In this document: piece by piece, positions 33,483 through 44,745 of the stretch | Layout of the letters: each line of letters opens with the position of its first letter | How positions within the stretch are numbered: position 1 is the first letter of the stretch | Origin: Hemileia vastatrix | Lineage: Eukaryota; Basidiomycota; Pucciniomycetes; Pucciniales; Zaghouaniaceae | NCBI GenBank assembly: GCA_030280995.1 | Contig: JASXTE010000016.1 | Span: forward strand, 11,228,501 to 11,292,500 | Length of the DNA: 64,000 nucleotides | Direction: 5' to 3' | Program-made: the position numbers and the translations under genes | Notes under the pieces: model-generated | Told to the model about the DNA's origin: nothing | The model's database searches: none | The model's input: only the letters and a program-made list of their open reading frames with translations

Positions 33483-34212
33483 GAAAATTACTTGTCATAA
33501 TCTATTTATTTTCATCACAAGTTCACAACCAAAAAAATTGAAGTATTTTTTTGATTAATTGCACCAAGTTTAGGTATCAGGATAGCTGGAAAACTGACAT
33601 GTAGAAGCTAGTAAAAACCTTTATGAGCAGGAAAAAATGGCTATAGGTAAAGAGTTGAATTTTTTTCTCAAAGGAGATATGGAGTTCCTCTTAATATCTT
33701 TTCTCGTTTATGGGAAATACTAGTGTTTTCATTGGAATGACAATCAACAGTCTGGGACAAATTCAATTAATTCCACATCACTATGTCAAGAAGAGATTAG
33801 CCAATTATTAGTGTAACATATGGAAAATTCTCATAATAGTTTAGCTGGCTTAAATATATCCCTTTCCCCACATCATGAAAAACTAGAGAGCTTACAAATC
33901 TCACAAAAATAGCCAATGAAAAATAAAAACATTACCACCTTTCAAATAAAAGGAAAATCATCAAACATTTAAGTTTTTTTGAATTTTAAATTGTTTAAAG
34001 TTTTCAAATTTTCCAAATTTTTTAACATTTTTTTAATTTTTATAAAGTTTTCAACTTTTTTCAAATTTTTAGGTTTTTAATAATTTTAATATTTTTTTAG
34101 AGTCCTTAAATTTTTTTTGAAGTCTTTAAATATTTTAAAATTTATAAAAAAATTTAAAGTTTTTTAATTTTTTTTTTTAATTTTAAATTTTTTTAAAAAA
34201 TTTAAAGTTTTT
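33483..34212. other. AT-rich DNA, no gene seen
   Basis: Unique-looking sequence to about 33960, then a dense tract of T-runs and A-runs (TTTTAAATTTTTAAAG-like) to 34212. No coding frame supported. Confidence 0.6.
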
Positions 34213-34473
34213 CACTACGCAATATAGGGGGTGGACTTGCTAGCAAGTCCTCAACCTGAACTCAGATGGAACTCAGATGGAACTCAGACTGAACTCATAC
34301 TGAACCCATACTGAACTCTACTTGAACACCCACCTAAAACTGTTCTGCTGAGTGGTGTTCATCCCTGATTGTATGGTTCCTTTATCAATAGCTCAATGTG
34401 TGTTCAATCTATGGTGAGTTTGGGTCCAAGGTTGCGGACTTGCTAGCAAGTCCGCCCCCCATATTGTGTGGTG
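34213..34473. mobile_element. Miniature CACTA-type element 1 (MITE)
   Basis: 261 bp with terminal inverted repeats of 38 bp: left arm begins CACTACGCAATATAGGGGG, right arm reversed begins CACCACACAATATGGGGGG; 34 of 38 bases match. Each arm ends in an 18-bp perfect palindrome (GGACTTGCTAGCAAGTCC). Flanked by TTT on both sides, consistent with a 3-bp duplication but inside T-rich DNA. The interior has diverged repeats of GAACTCAGAT/GAACTCATACT. No transposase. Confidence 0.75.
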
Positions 34474-35285
34474 TTTGAAATTTTTGTATATTTTTAAAGT
34501 TTTTAAAAAAAAATTAATTTTTAAAATTTTAAAACTTTAACTTTTTTTTAAATTTTTGAAATTTTGAAATTTTTTTTTAAAAAAAAATTTAAACTTTCAA
34601 AAAAAAAATTTAATTTTTTTATTTATTTTTTTTTATTTTTAAAATTTTAATTTAAATTTTTTAAATTTTCTAAAGTTTTTAATTTTTTTTTAAAAAAAAA
34701 AAATTCCTTTTTAAATTTTTAAATTTTTAAAAAAAATTTTAAGTTTATCAAATTTTTTAAAGTTTTTAAAGTTTTTAAATTTATTTATTATTGATGCCTT
34801 TCATTTTTCTTATTCCTACATTGGATTTTTTTTCATTCTATTTTGTTTTTTGAAGTTTTATTTTGGTGTTGTTTTGGAAATTTATTATTAGGGTTAGTCC
34901 AGCCTTCATAGAATTACTTGTTGATTTTTCATGGAAAAATTTAAAAAAAAAGTTAATGAAAAAATTACATTTTGGGGTTTTTTACTTCCTTTTTACTAAT
35001 GCAAATGTGTCTTGTTGCCCTTGGATTATTCAATTCAAATTACTAAAATTTATTAGCAAATTAATTTTCTTTGGCTGAAATAGATTTACAACTGATGTTT
35101 TGTTAAGGTGAGCCACAGCCCAGTTTTTCTATGACACAGTCAAAGTTTCTTTCTGTGTTCTAGATGTTCATGACAATTATCTGGTGATACACTCTAACTC
35201 TTGCTGAGTAATTTTTCTCATTGCATATTCTTACATTTTCATGTAGGTTGTTGAAATATTTGGATTATTGCTGGATGTATGTAAT
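34474..35285. other. AT-rich low-complexity DNA, no gene seen
   Basis: 34480-34790 is nearly all A and T runs. 34800-35285 is AT-rich with one chance ORF of 71 codons (34863-35078) that has no recognisable features. Confidence 0.6.
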
Positions 35286-36777
35286 TTTCAGACTGAATAT
35301 CCTTAGAACTGAGTAAAAAGTACTTATAAATTATGTTAAACACATGGACTATACATGGGAACAATAAATTAGAGTACACAAATAGTATACATAAGTAAAT
35401 TTATGATAATGTACAAAATATGCCATTATAACAACTTATAAACACACATATATCCACCTTTTATAAGTCTTGTGTACCTAATTTAAGTTGGAATATGTTA
35501 GGGCTACCTTAAGAACCTTAAATATAAGGCTACATAATTTTTAAGTAAACTTAAAGCTGTTGTTTTCATTATTTTATGTTAAAAAAAAGAAATGTGCTTT
35601 AAATCACTTAATAGTTGACTATATGCGCTATAAATTAAATAAAATTAAAAATGAGCTTTTACAGATCAATTTGTATTAATTAGAGCTATTGATTTGACTA
35701 CTCAAATGCATAAAAATAACACTTTTCAAATTTGGTGTTTTTATGCCAGAAATGGCTTCTGTGTACTGGCCACATACTGCCTGCATTTTTCCCATGTGAA
35801 TAGCTTCATTTTTAGCAAAGTTAGCTTTTTCACACTACAATTACCCCAAATTCTAGGCCCACTGTGGGGAAACATGCTAAAATAGGGGACAGGCGCTTAT
35901 TTAGTGTCCTAGCTTAATTACAAATGCATTGACCCTCTTTATATGCACTAATTTCATTAATAACCTCAATCTTGGCGCTTTAATTCAGTACCACTCTTAA
36001 ATTTGCCTAAATTAGTCAAGGATTTACCTGTGCAAGAGCCTGCCAAGGACTGCATGTAGTTACCCCACATCTCACACCTTTTTTTTGGGGTTTTAAGTGG
36101 TTTCTCAGTCAATTTTGGTTATTCTTGAATGGGGATTTCACATAGTATAATGTCATTATTAGCCCAAAAATTTGTACTTTTAATCCCCCTTATTATTAAG
36201 TAATAATTAGTCTTAATTTTCCCTTTTTAGTCTTTTATTTTAATGTATAACACACATATACTCTCTTTTTTGCTTATTCTCTATTTTTGATAGATTATCC
36301 CTATTACTACAGGATTTTAGCAGGTTATATCATTCTAATTATGTTACTAGTCACTCTTTTTGGTTCTTAACATTTCTATTGGCTAGAATGAGGCGTCATT
36401 AACTGTGTATAGAGCTGGTAAATCAAGGGGTTCATTGGGGACGTTAATGTGCATAAAAGGAGGGGGTTTTTGGTCTTGTTTTCTAAATTCTTTATCATTA
36501 CAATTAAACATATAACCAATACAATTATAATACATATCAATATTACTTATAAAGTCTTTGAATAGTATCTGAATTAATTAAATCTATTTTTCTACCAACT
36601 ATAAGATTGTAAGCCATATATAATTAGTGAGATTAAAATTACTGAGACCCTTATATTGAGTTATATTTTTATACTTATTGGATTTGTACTACAGTATTCA
36701 TATAGGACCATTAAAATCATCTATACAACTGACCACTCAAGCTAGCTCATGTCTCTGTACTTGACCTCAGCCTGACA
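35286..36777 (+). repeat. Solo LTR of the A family
   Basis: 1492 bp, diverged but colinear with the A-family LTR over its whole length, from TTTCAG (TGTCAG mutated) to CTGACA, with the TATA-like CATAAAAGGAGG near 36455. Both sides are flanked by GTAAT (35281-35285 and 36778-36782), a perfect 5-bp target duplication, so it is a solo LTR left by LTR-LTR recombination. Confidence 0.9.
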
Positions 36778-36782
36778 GTAAT

Positions 36783-37247
36783 ACATTCATAGTTAAGGCA
36801 AAGCTTATTTGTCATTTATTTGATTGGGGTGGAACATTTAGATTGCCAAGTATCAGTTGCTTTGATCTTGGCAAGAGTGACTTAAAGTGAGGGGGGGGGA
36901 GAGAGGGATTGTTTGTGAGTGTAAAGATCATTTTTCACTCAATAATACTGTAATTTGGTGATTCTGCTCCTTGGTTCAATCACAGGCAAAGCCAGAAAGG
37001 TTGAAAGAGATTTACCCAAAATTAAAAAAAAAAAGTTAAATTCTGAAAAAAAATAAGTTCTTGTTTAAAAGGGATTATCTGATTGGGCCAATCACAAATC
37101 TTTTTTAAGCTAAAAATTTTGCAATAGTTTCAGCTTTAGCTGTAGTGAGAGATCCAGTGAATGTATTGGGCTCTGAATATAGATGATTCATATTAACGGT
37201 CTAAAATCTTGGTACAGCCAAGTCAAATTTTTGACAAAAAAGCTAAA
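36783..37247. other. Unassigned DNA
   Basis: Contains a G9 run near 36891. No coding frame, repeat or RNA gene recognised. Confidence 0.5.
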
Positions 37248-37625
37248 CACTATGCACCAAGTAAGATATACCTGACAGGCATATCCAGCGCAAGTTGGGG
37301 ATATTTTAGGGAGTGACATAAGGTCAGAAAAGTAAATGTAAGAAAATTAAGAGTAATAAAAATCATTTGAAACCATGATAATTTTTTTTTTCAAATAAAA
37401 ATTGTTAAAAAACAGAAAAAAATAAAAAAAATGAAGTAAAAAATCATTTTTTTGAAGAAAAAAAATTTTTTTTTAAACAAAATTTCCCATGGTTGCAAGA
37501 TATTTTTTTTTACACTTATTATCCTCACATATTTTTTTTCATATATTTTCCTTACACATATTTTTCTATCCTTATGTCCCTCCCTACAATATCCCCATCA
37601 GGGATATCTTACTTGGTGCATAGTG
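37248..37625. mobile_element. Miniature CACTA-type element 2 (MITE)
   Basis: 378 bp with long inverted termini: left CACTATGCACCAAGTAAG, right CTTACTTGGTGCATAGTG. The arms extend about 80-95 bp (shared blocks GGGGATATT, AGGGAG, GACATAAGG) with one indel of about 20 bases. Flanked by AAA (37245-37247 and 37626-37628), a 3-bp duplication. CACTA ends and a 3-bp duplication are hallmarks of the CACTA superfamily. No transposase, so nonautonomous. Confidence 0.82.
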
Positions 37626-37632
37626 AAAGTTG

Positions 37633-37806
37633 TGTAGTAGTACATCAGTGACAGAACTCCAAGAAGAATTGTTTTATTACTTTACCTGTAGTAGTATGTC
37701 AGTGACAGAGCTCCAAGAAGAATCCAATTTGGTCAGAAGCGCTCATTACAGTTTATATACATGGATCACATGGTAGCTAAGTAAATAAGTGTCTAAGTAC
37801 ATAGCA
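37633..37806 (-). repeat. 3' LTR of copia element 1
   Basis: 174 bp; holds two diverged copies of a GTAGTAGTAYRTCAGTGACAG unit. Longer than its partner by about 16 bases near the end. Confidence 0.88.
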
Positions 37807-37909
37807 GCCCCCTACTTTGCTACCACCATGATAAAGTATTAGAAGAGTTAAGGACAAAAACAAAAAACCTTATGAGATAATCAGAAAGTTAAAGAAAGAA
37901 GAACTAATA

Positions 37910-39364
37910 TCAAGTGACACCTAAGCTGTACCATTTTTCAACTGTTAGAAGAGGACCAAACTTTTTTGTCAATAAGTCAGAATATTGCTCTGTACCAGGA
38001 ACCCATTCTAATATTATACTCTTTTTATAAAGTTTTTCATTAACTAACAAGAAGTATCTATCAGAATGTTGTGTTCTCTTCTTGGTGGGGTTGTTCTTGG
38101 AAGATGCTACAGCACTTTTGTTGTTGCATTTAAAAGTGACACTAGAAATAGGTCCACATATATCTGATAGGAGGTTACAAATACATATACTATCTTTTGT
38201 AGCCTGACACATAGCAATGCATTCCGCAAAAAAAGTGGAATCAATAAAAGTTGCCTGTCTTTTAGAAGACCATAAGATAGGGCATCCAGTAATAAAAATG
38301 ATGTTCCCACTGGTGGTCCTTGCCCATTCATGGCCCCAAGAGGCGCCTGATTATGTGACTAGCTTAAGGGATAATGATGAGCTAGGGTATAAACACAGTT
38401 TGAGATCTTTGGTGATTTGTAAATATTGAAGAAGATTTTGTAGAGCTTTCCAATGTTGATGCAAAGGATTTGAAGAGAACCTTGCAAGGAAATTTACAGA
38501 TAATGAGATATCTGGACATGTGGAAATAGCTATGTAGTTAAGACTACCTATAATAGAAAGATATTCATTAGATTTAATTCCTACATCATCAGGTTTGGCT
38601 GAATCCAATGTGAGATTTGAAGGAAGAGGTGTTTTACTCTTCAAATTTTCTGGGTTGTGATACTTCAATAGTTTTTTAATCATTCTATGACAATCAAGCT
38701 CAAAACCATGTTTCACTTGCTTCACATCCATCCCCACAATGCTATCCAAACTATCCAACCATTTCACCTCCAGCCCCCCATTCAGTCCCCTTTCCAGCTT
38801 CCTCAGCACTTCTTCACTGTTGCCTGTTGCTATTCCATTGTCTACATGTAACCAGACAACACCTGTTGAATTATTATCAGAGAGAATATATGGACTGGTA
38901 TCATATTGACTCGCGATAAATCCCAGTTATTTTAGTTTTTCAGCAATGTGTATCCACCAGCATTGAGCAGCTTGCTTGGTGCCATAGAGTGCTTTGTGTA
39001 ATTTCAAAAAATTGTTGGGTTGAGAGAAAGTCATTCCAGGTGGTGGTTCAATCCATAGATCCTCCTCATAATCACTGTGTAAATATGTGGTGGTGACATT
39101 GAAAGACCATACTTTCTATTGATACATGGCCACTAGAGTGATTAAGATCTTTTGAAAAGAAAAAGTGGCTTTAGGGGCAAAAGTTTCCTTAAATTCAATA
39201 CCCTCATGTTTTTTGAATCTTTTAGCAACAAATCTTGCTTTGAATTTTAATGGAGGACCAATGGGAAACTTCTTCAGAGTAAATACCCATTTTCCTTTAA
39301 CAGGAGTGAAATTAGGAGGAGGATCAACTTCTGACCAAAAATTCAGATGTGACATGTTATACAT
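37910..39364 (-). pseudogene. Reverse transcriptase and RNase H of copia element 1
   Basis: Pieces 39116-39364 (RT start, FKARFVAKRF and TFAP), about 38810-39115 (shifted frame), 38351-38809 (RT end, IGSLNYIAISTCPDIS) and 37910-38212 (RNase H end, with DRYFLLVNEK and DLLTK). The RT active site reads HVDN where copia has YVDD, so one catalytic aspartate is gone. Multiple stops. Confidence 0.88.
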
Positions 39365-41299
39365 TTAATTTTCCCATGCTATTTTCCAATAACTTGCTTG
39401 AAGAGATTTCATTGCTTGTTTGTAAGTGGTGGGAATCAGAATGGGTGAAAATGAAGTGGCCTTGTGCATAGTTTCAATGTCATGATCTTGATCACCAATG
39501 CATTTCTCAGAAGTAAAATCACCAAAAGATAGCAAATTGAAAATTGAGTTAATTGAGCCCTTCTTTGGTGGATGATGGGGTTGGCATGCCAGATCATGTG
39601 AATTTTGATTGCCAGTATGGAATTTTGCCATAGATGATTCAAACAGTTGACCACTCTCTTCATTCCAAAATAACCACCCATAGTTGTTACAGGAATAACC
39701 TACATCTCTGAATTCAATGAATCTAATGACTAGTTTGGCTCTCACCTCTTTATGTATATGTACATAAGCCTTCTCTCCAAATGTTTTTAGATTTTTGAAG
39801 TTTGGTTTGGTGCCAAAAACCATTTTAAGAGGAGTAGAGGATGTGAATTTTCTGTTTGGGATCTGGTTATGAACAAAAGAGGCCCATTGATAAGCATGGC
39901 CTTAGAAGCATATGGGTATGTTACTTGCTAGAAGGGATGTCTGAGAAATATCACTGACTGTCTGATTGAAACGTTTGGCGGTACCATTTTGTTCTGGATG
40001 GTGTGGCATGGTTACCTCATGGACAGCACCAATGGACAAGAGATAGTTTTTCATTGCATTACTATGCAATTCTCCACCATTGTTTCAAAGAACTAAGAGC
40101 TTTTTTCCAATAAAAGTAGTCAGCTTATTAAGAAATCTATGAAATGCCACCATGGCATCACTTTTATGCTTAAGCATGAATACTTCACCATATGTGGAAT
40201 AAGATTCCCTGAAGAGAGTTTCATACTTGTAGCCACCAATAGAAGCGTCTTTTATTGGTCCAATAAAATCACCAACTACTAAAGATAACATATGTTCAGG
40301 AGAAATTTCATGTTGGGCTGTAGTTTTTCTTACACTCTTGGAAATAATGCAGTCAGCACAGTCAATCTTTCCCTTTGGGAATTCAGCTGGTAGTCCAGGT
40401 CCAAGATAGTGTTGAATGAGCTTACAAAGAACTGAATTGCTTGTATGCCCAATTTGAAAATGCCAGTCAAGAAGAGAACCAGGTGCTGCATATGGTTGAT
40501 GAATAGTAGCAGAGTTAACATCATTGATAAAAATATTGGAGTGGGAAAAATTGGTAGAAGGTGGAGCATGAGGCAAGGAGGAATAGGGTGAAATATAATT
40601 TAAATTGACAGCAGACACAGATTTATCAAATTTAATAGTATTTACAGTCCATCTCTTGGCATCAACAACAATATTTCCTAGGAGAATGATAGTATTATTA
40701 TGTGTAAAAATGAATTTTCTATCATGTGAAATATTTATTTTCATCCCAGCTTTTACAAGGTCAACAAGAGAAATGAGAGTTGTCCTAGCTTGAGGACAGA
40801 AGAAGATGTTTTTAAGGACTAATTTGCAATTTAATACTGACAGAGTAAGATTTCCCATACCAGCAATAAAAGAAGGTGCACAATCAGTTGCAACTTTTAT
40901 GGGAATCTTGGTTGCTAATTGTTGATAATTGGATAGTATACTTACATCACCAGTGACATGTTGTGTAGCACCCAAGTCAATTATTGCTTGAGATTTGGAG
41001 CCAGATGGTTCACTAAGACATTCAAAACTTTTTAAATCAATATGGCTAATAGAAGTGGCAAGGGCCCCCAAGGATGATGAATCTGTCTCTACAATTTTAT
41101 CATTGACATCTGCCAAACGTACCCTAACTTTACCTTTGGTATCACCAGAAGGTTTATGTAGTTTTCTGAGGTTGTTTATTTTCACCTGAAGGTCAAAATA
41201 CATCTTAAATGCCATGTTGTAGAAGGGCAACCTAACGTTGTAAGGACATTCCAGTTGGATGTGTTTGGTTTCACTGCAATCAAAAAAGTGATGTTGCAC
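39365..41299 (-). pseudogene. Protease and integrase of copia element 1
   Basis: 40085-41299 (404 codons) holds a damaged zinc knuckle (HHFFDCSETKHIQLEC), a protease with DLGA in place of DSGA, the GAG-pre-integrase motif (WHFQIGH, DCADC) and the first integrase strands (GDFIGPI). 39365-39823 holds the integrase C-terminal part (FGTKPNFKNLKTFGEKAYVH) and linker. 39830-40084, which should carry the rest of the core, is broken by stops. Confidence 0.87.
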
Positions 41300-41341
41300 A
41301 TTAGGTGGTTGATAGGAATCAAGTAAAGGTGCTCAATTAGG

Positions 41342-42049
41342 TCAGCTGCAAAAAGCATTGACTTTAACATTGGCAACATTTGGTGATTCCTGAGTTATTA
41401 TTAGGTGATTCAGATTTGATTCCACATTTACTATCACAGTGAGAACATCATCAGGTGTCATTTGAAGAGCATTTCCACATGCTTCAATGGAACAACATAT
41501 GTCATTAGAAAGGTCTGCATTAGAGAGTGGAAAAAGGACATGAGCCTTGATTGACTTGATTGATTCATTGGTGAACTTGAATTCTGTTTGGATTATCGAA
41601 TCAATGGTTTTGGTAACAGAAACAAAGGGTTTAAAAGGGATGGCTAGGAGAGATTTAAAGGAAGAGAGTTGTGACATATGAGTAGACCAATTAAACTTTT
41701 TAACAAGGACAAGATAAGCAGTCTGACATGAGCACAAGGGGGGAATCAGACGTTGAAGTGGTATCTCAATGGTCCCAAAAATGATAGTCCTAGCTAACTT
41801 GTCCGCAATATCTTTTTCAGGTTGAGTAATATCTTCAAGGGCATACAATGAAGATCCAATGTAGTTGTCCATGGTTGACTGGATGTTCCAATCCCAGGCA
41901 TGCCAATTTGATCCATCAGCTCGCAGTTTCTGAATGCCACTGGTTGCTTTTGTAACTGCAGCTATGGCTTTTTGGCAATTTTCAAGGTCATCAAGAGAAG
42001 GGGCAGAAGGACAATGCGTTGAAGTAGAGGGATTGTCATTAGACACCAT
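41342..42049 (-). pseudogene. Gag of copia element 1
   Basis: 235-codon frame starting MVSNDNPSTSTHC. It contains LRADGSNWHAWDWNIQ and a helical UBN2/copia gag-like region. It ends in a stop shortly before the zinc knuckle frame. Confidence 0.82.
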
Positions 42050-42392
42050 TGGTGATGGTTGGGAAGGGAGATGAGGAGGTGGGTCTCAAGATGCAGGAGG
42101 TGAAGAGGTAGTTTGGGGTGGATTTTCTTTTTGATCAGGAGAACTAGCTGGGGAGGGTGACAAAGAATGAACAGAAGACCCAGTCCAGCAACCAGGCATG
42201 AAACAAAAAGGGGAAAACAGGTGGGGAAGATGGGGTAACTTGAGGGGATAGGTGGGGAAGTGGGGGAAAAATATTTGTCACCTTGGTGTAGTGACTCATA
42301 TGTTTAACATTGGGCAATGTGCTGGACAGGATTCCAATCTCAGTAGCAAGTGCAAAATTATTTATTGACAAGCGCACAAGGGTCCCATAACC
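42050..42392 (-). other. Leader region of copia element 1
   Basis: Between the gag start and the 5' LTR. An open run (42144-42377) with Pro/Ser-rich content is probably chance. TGGGACCCTTGTG just inside the LTR is a possible primer binding site. Confidence 0.5.
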
Positions 42393-42550
42393 TGTAGTAG
42401 TACATCAGTGACAGAGCTCTGAGAAGAATTGTTTTATTACTTTACCTGTAGTAGTACGTAAGTGACAGAGCTCCAAGAAGAATTGGAGTTATTCAGACGC
42501 GCTCACTACAATCTATATACATGGATCACGTGGTAGCTAAGTGCATAACA
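42393..42550 (-). repeat. 5' LTR of copia element 1
   Basis: 158 bp, similar to 37633-37806 with about a dozen differences, which together with the broken ORFs indicates an old insertion. Confidence 0.88.
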
Positions 42551-42557
42551 AGTTGTT

Positions 42558-42644
42558 CTCACCAAAAAATGATGTGCCTATTCAAAAGGGTGGGGGATGG
42601 GTCGGGGGTAACCCCTTTTGAATAGGCAAATCATTTTTTGTGAG
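42558..42644. mobile_element. Short palindromic element (hairpin MITE)
   Basis: 87 bp. The arms are about 33 bp each: CTCACCAAAAAATGAT.. and the reverse complement CTCACAAAAAATGAT.., continuing through TGCCTATTCAAAAGGG, with one indel and one mismatch. GC-rich loop. Before copia element 1 inserted, it lay only 9 bases from CACTA element 2. Confidence 0.65.
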
Positions 42645-42804
42645 TAAAACTTTAATTTTTTCCTCCTAAATTCCGCAAGCTTTTGTGACTTGGCTGTAAC
42701 AGTTGACAATCAAATATTGAAAAAAACTGTGAGTTAGAGTTCTTGGATATAAGTTTGTATGTTTCCATAGAAACTGCTAGCTTGTAATGTCGACAATTTG
42801 CATA

Positions 42805-42931
42805 TACAGCTATTTGAAAAAAAAGTGCTGTGTTTTTGCCTTCCATCCTCCGCCAAAAACATGAGTTTAGGTCATTTTTGGCGGGAGATGAGGGAATAAA
42901 AAAAAAAGAAAGGTTTTTCCAAATAGCTGTA
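42805..42931. repeat. Nested inverted repeat with CCGCCAAAAA core
   Basis: Outer arms TACAGCTATTTGAAAAA (42805) and its inverse ending GCTGTA (42931). An inner stem pairs CCGCCAAAAA with TTTTTGGCGG around GAGTTTAGGTC. A second, diverged copy of the inner block lies at about 43634-43675. Confidence 0.5.
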
Positions 42932-43743
42932 CCTTCTACTTTGTTTCAAATTAATTATCAAACGTCCATAGAGGAATTGCGAATGGGCTTATATTATAAT
43001 ATAATAATTTTCTTACAAAGATATGTGGTTTTTGTGGCTATACTCAAGTATGTAAGAAAAATATTGTTAGATTAATCGATAAATCGATTATACTACCTGA
43101 CCTGTGAAGGTTTATGATAATGTAATAAACGATTGTCGCTGATTAAGCGGTGTTATGGGTGAATAGCATGCAACGGCACATTTGACTTCAATCAGTTGTT
43201 TACTCACCATGTATTTCCTTCTATTTTTGAGTTTTATCCTTCATGCCCCTTGGGATTGTGAGATTTTAAGAAATTAAAAAATAAAAAAAATAAAAAAAGA
43301 AAAAAAAAAAAGAGAAAAAAGAGATAAAAAAAGACACGCGGAATAGCTGAAACATGTGGCAATGTCAAAGAAAAAATGAACAGCATAGCAAACAAGAATG
43401 GTTAGATTTGATAATACAAATAAAAATTCAAAAGTAATACAACATTGAATAACTACCTATCCTTGCCATATAATTTCACAAATCAAATATAGCTTTTAAA
43501 CTTCTTTTAATTGCATTTGAATTTTGTGATAGTATGTGAAGCAAATGAAAGCGACGGAGATGCGATAAAGATGAAAGTTGTGAAGCAGGTAAAGTACAGC
43601 GACACCTGAAAAAGCTTGCGGGTTCCTCGTCTCCGATCCTCCGCCCAAAACTTGAGTTTAGGTCGCTTTTGGCAGAGAATAAGTGGCAAGAAAACCTCAA
43701 GCTTTTCCGGTTTAGCAGTACAATATTATGAAGATCATCCATG

Positions 43744-43850
43744 AGTGTCAAGCTAAACTCCTTCACTTAAGTAACTTCAATTCAGTTCAGCCTCGTTTCT
43801 TGGAAAAACTGAATTGAAGTTACTAAAGTGAAGAGGCTTAGCTTGACGCT
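43744..43850. repeat. Long hairpin
   Basis: Arms of about 44 bp (43744-43787 and 43807-43850) around a 19-base loop: AGTGTCAAGCTAA... pairs with ...TTAGCTTGACGCT, and AACTTCAATTCAGTT with AACTGAATTGAAGTT. A few mismatches. Either a tiny foldback transposon or a structured transcript. Confidence 0.6.
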
Positions 43851-44745
43851 TGTGAACGCTCTAATACGCATCACAATTGATCGACTGAAAGTTGTATTTA
43901 GAGCAGAAATAGTAGTTGAAGATGATAAATTTACTGTCTTCTTTTTTGCATTTTAAACAATTTTAGTACAGCAGATAGCTGTGTTGACTGAAGTGATGAC
44001 GAAGCGGGGACTCAAAAAGAGTAATAGTGATTATATAGCGTCACTTAGAAATTTTTATATCTACCTCAGGAGTACTTGATGAAATGACTAAGAGGCCCTT
44101 AGCTTCATTCTTTTCAAAAACGAGTTTGAGCTGATCTCATTTGTGAGGTTGAGTAGTGGACTGATTTACCGGGTATACGCAACTTACGATTTAGTCAGCA
44201 TATCAGTTTTTTTTCTCTTTTTAGTTTAGTTAATTCATATGGAGAATAATTCCAACGAATCTGCAGTCATTAACATCTCAAGGAGAGGATTTCAAAGCAA
44301 GATGTATTAAACCAATTAGCGGCATAGCCAATGCGGTCTGAAATTCTAGGCCTTTCAGCGGTGTAGTTCTTAATGACGTACACTTTACTTAATAAGGATT
44401 TGTATGACTCAGCTTCTAAAATTCTTTCTCAGCCTTTGAAGCCGAAGCTATTTCAATGATCTATCGGGGAACCATCAAATGATAAAACTCGATCACGTTG
44501 CGCGGAAGTGTCCATTCCAAGATGTTTCCCACTTCAATAACACTTTCGCTATTGTTACCATTATAAATGGTAGGTTGTGTTCTCAAACAATCGTATTCGC
44601 TTCATACACTAGTGCGAGTTATATATAAAAAAAGGTGTTCCGTCACATAGGACTAAATAGCTTCCGTCCCTCATCATTGGGCTAACATAATTTTTGAAAA
44701 AAATGGAAAAGAAAAAAAAGCATTCATTTTAAACGAAAAAATTAT

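Larger units (their letters stand above)
37633..42550 (-). mobile_element. Ty1/copia element 1 (decayed, complete ends)
   Basis: 4918 bp with LTRs of 174 bp (37633-37806) and 158 bp (42393-42550), both TG...CA on the minus strand, and a perfect AGTTG target duplication (37628-37632 and 42551-42555). A G-rich polypurine tract (minus GTAGGGGGC) adjoins the left, 3' LTR. Gene order gag, protease, integrase, RT, RNase H fits copia. All coding parts carry stops or frameshifts. Confidence 0.92.
42645..44745. other. Unassigned DNA with hairpins, possible host sequence
   Basis: Higher-complexity sequence than the transposons on either side. A-rich tract at 43262-43340. Open frames here (42652-42846, 42830-43075, 43476-43766) have no recognisable domain and no intron or codon pattern that I trust. 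44200-44640 was inspected for rRNA and none was found. Confidence 0.45.

Noticed and set aside
44200..44640. Suspected ribosomal RNA fragment (mixed composition, phrases such as CGGTCTGAAATTCTAGG)
   Set aside because: No conserved small- or large-subunit core segment could be matched over more than a few bases.
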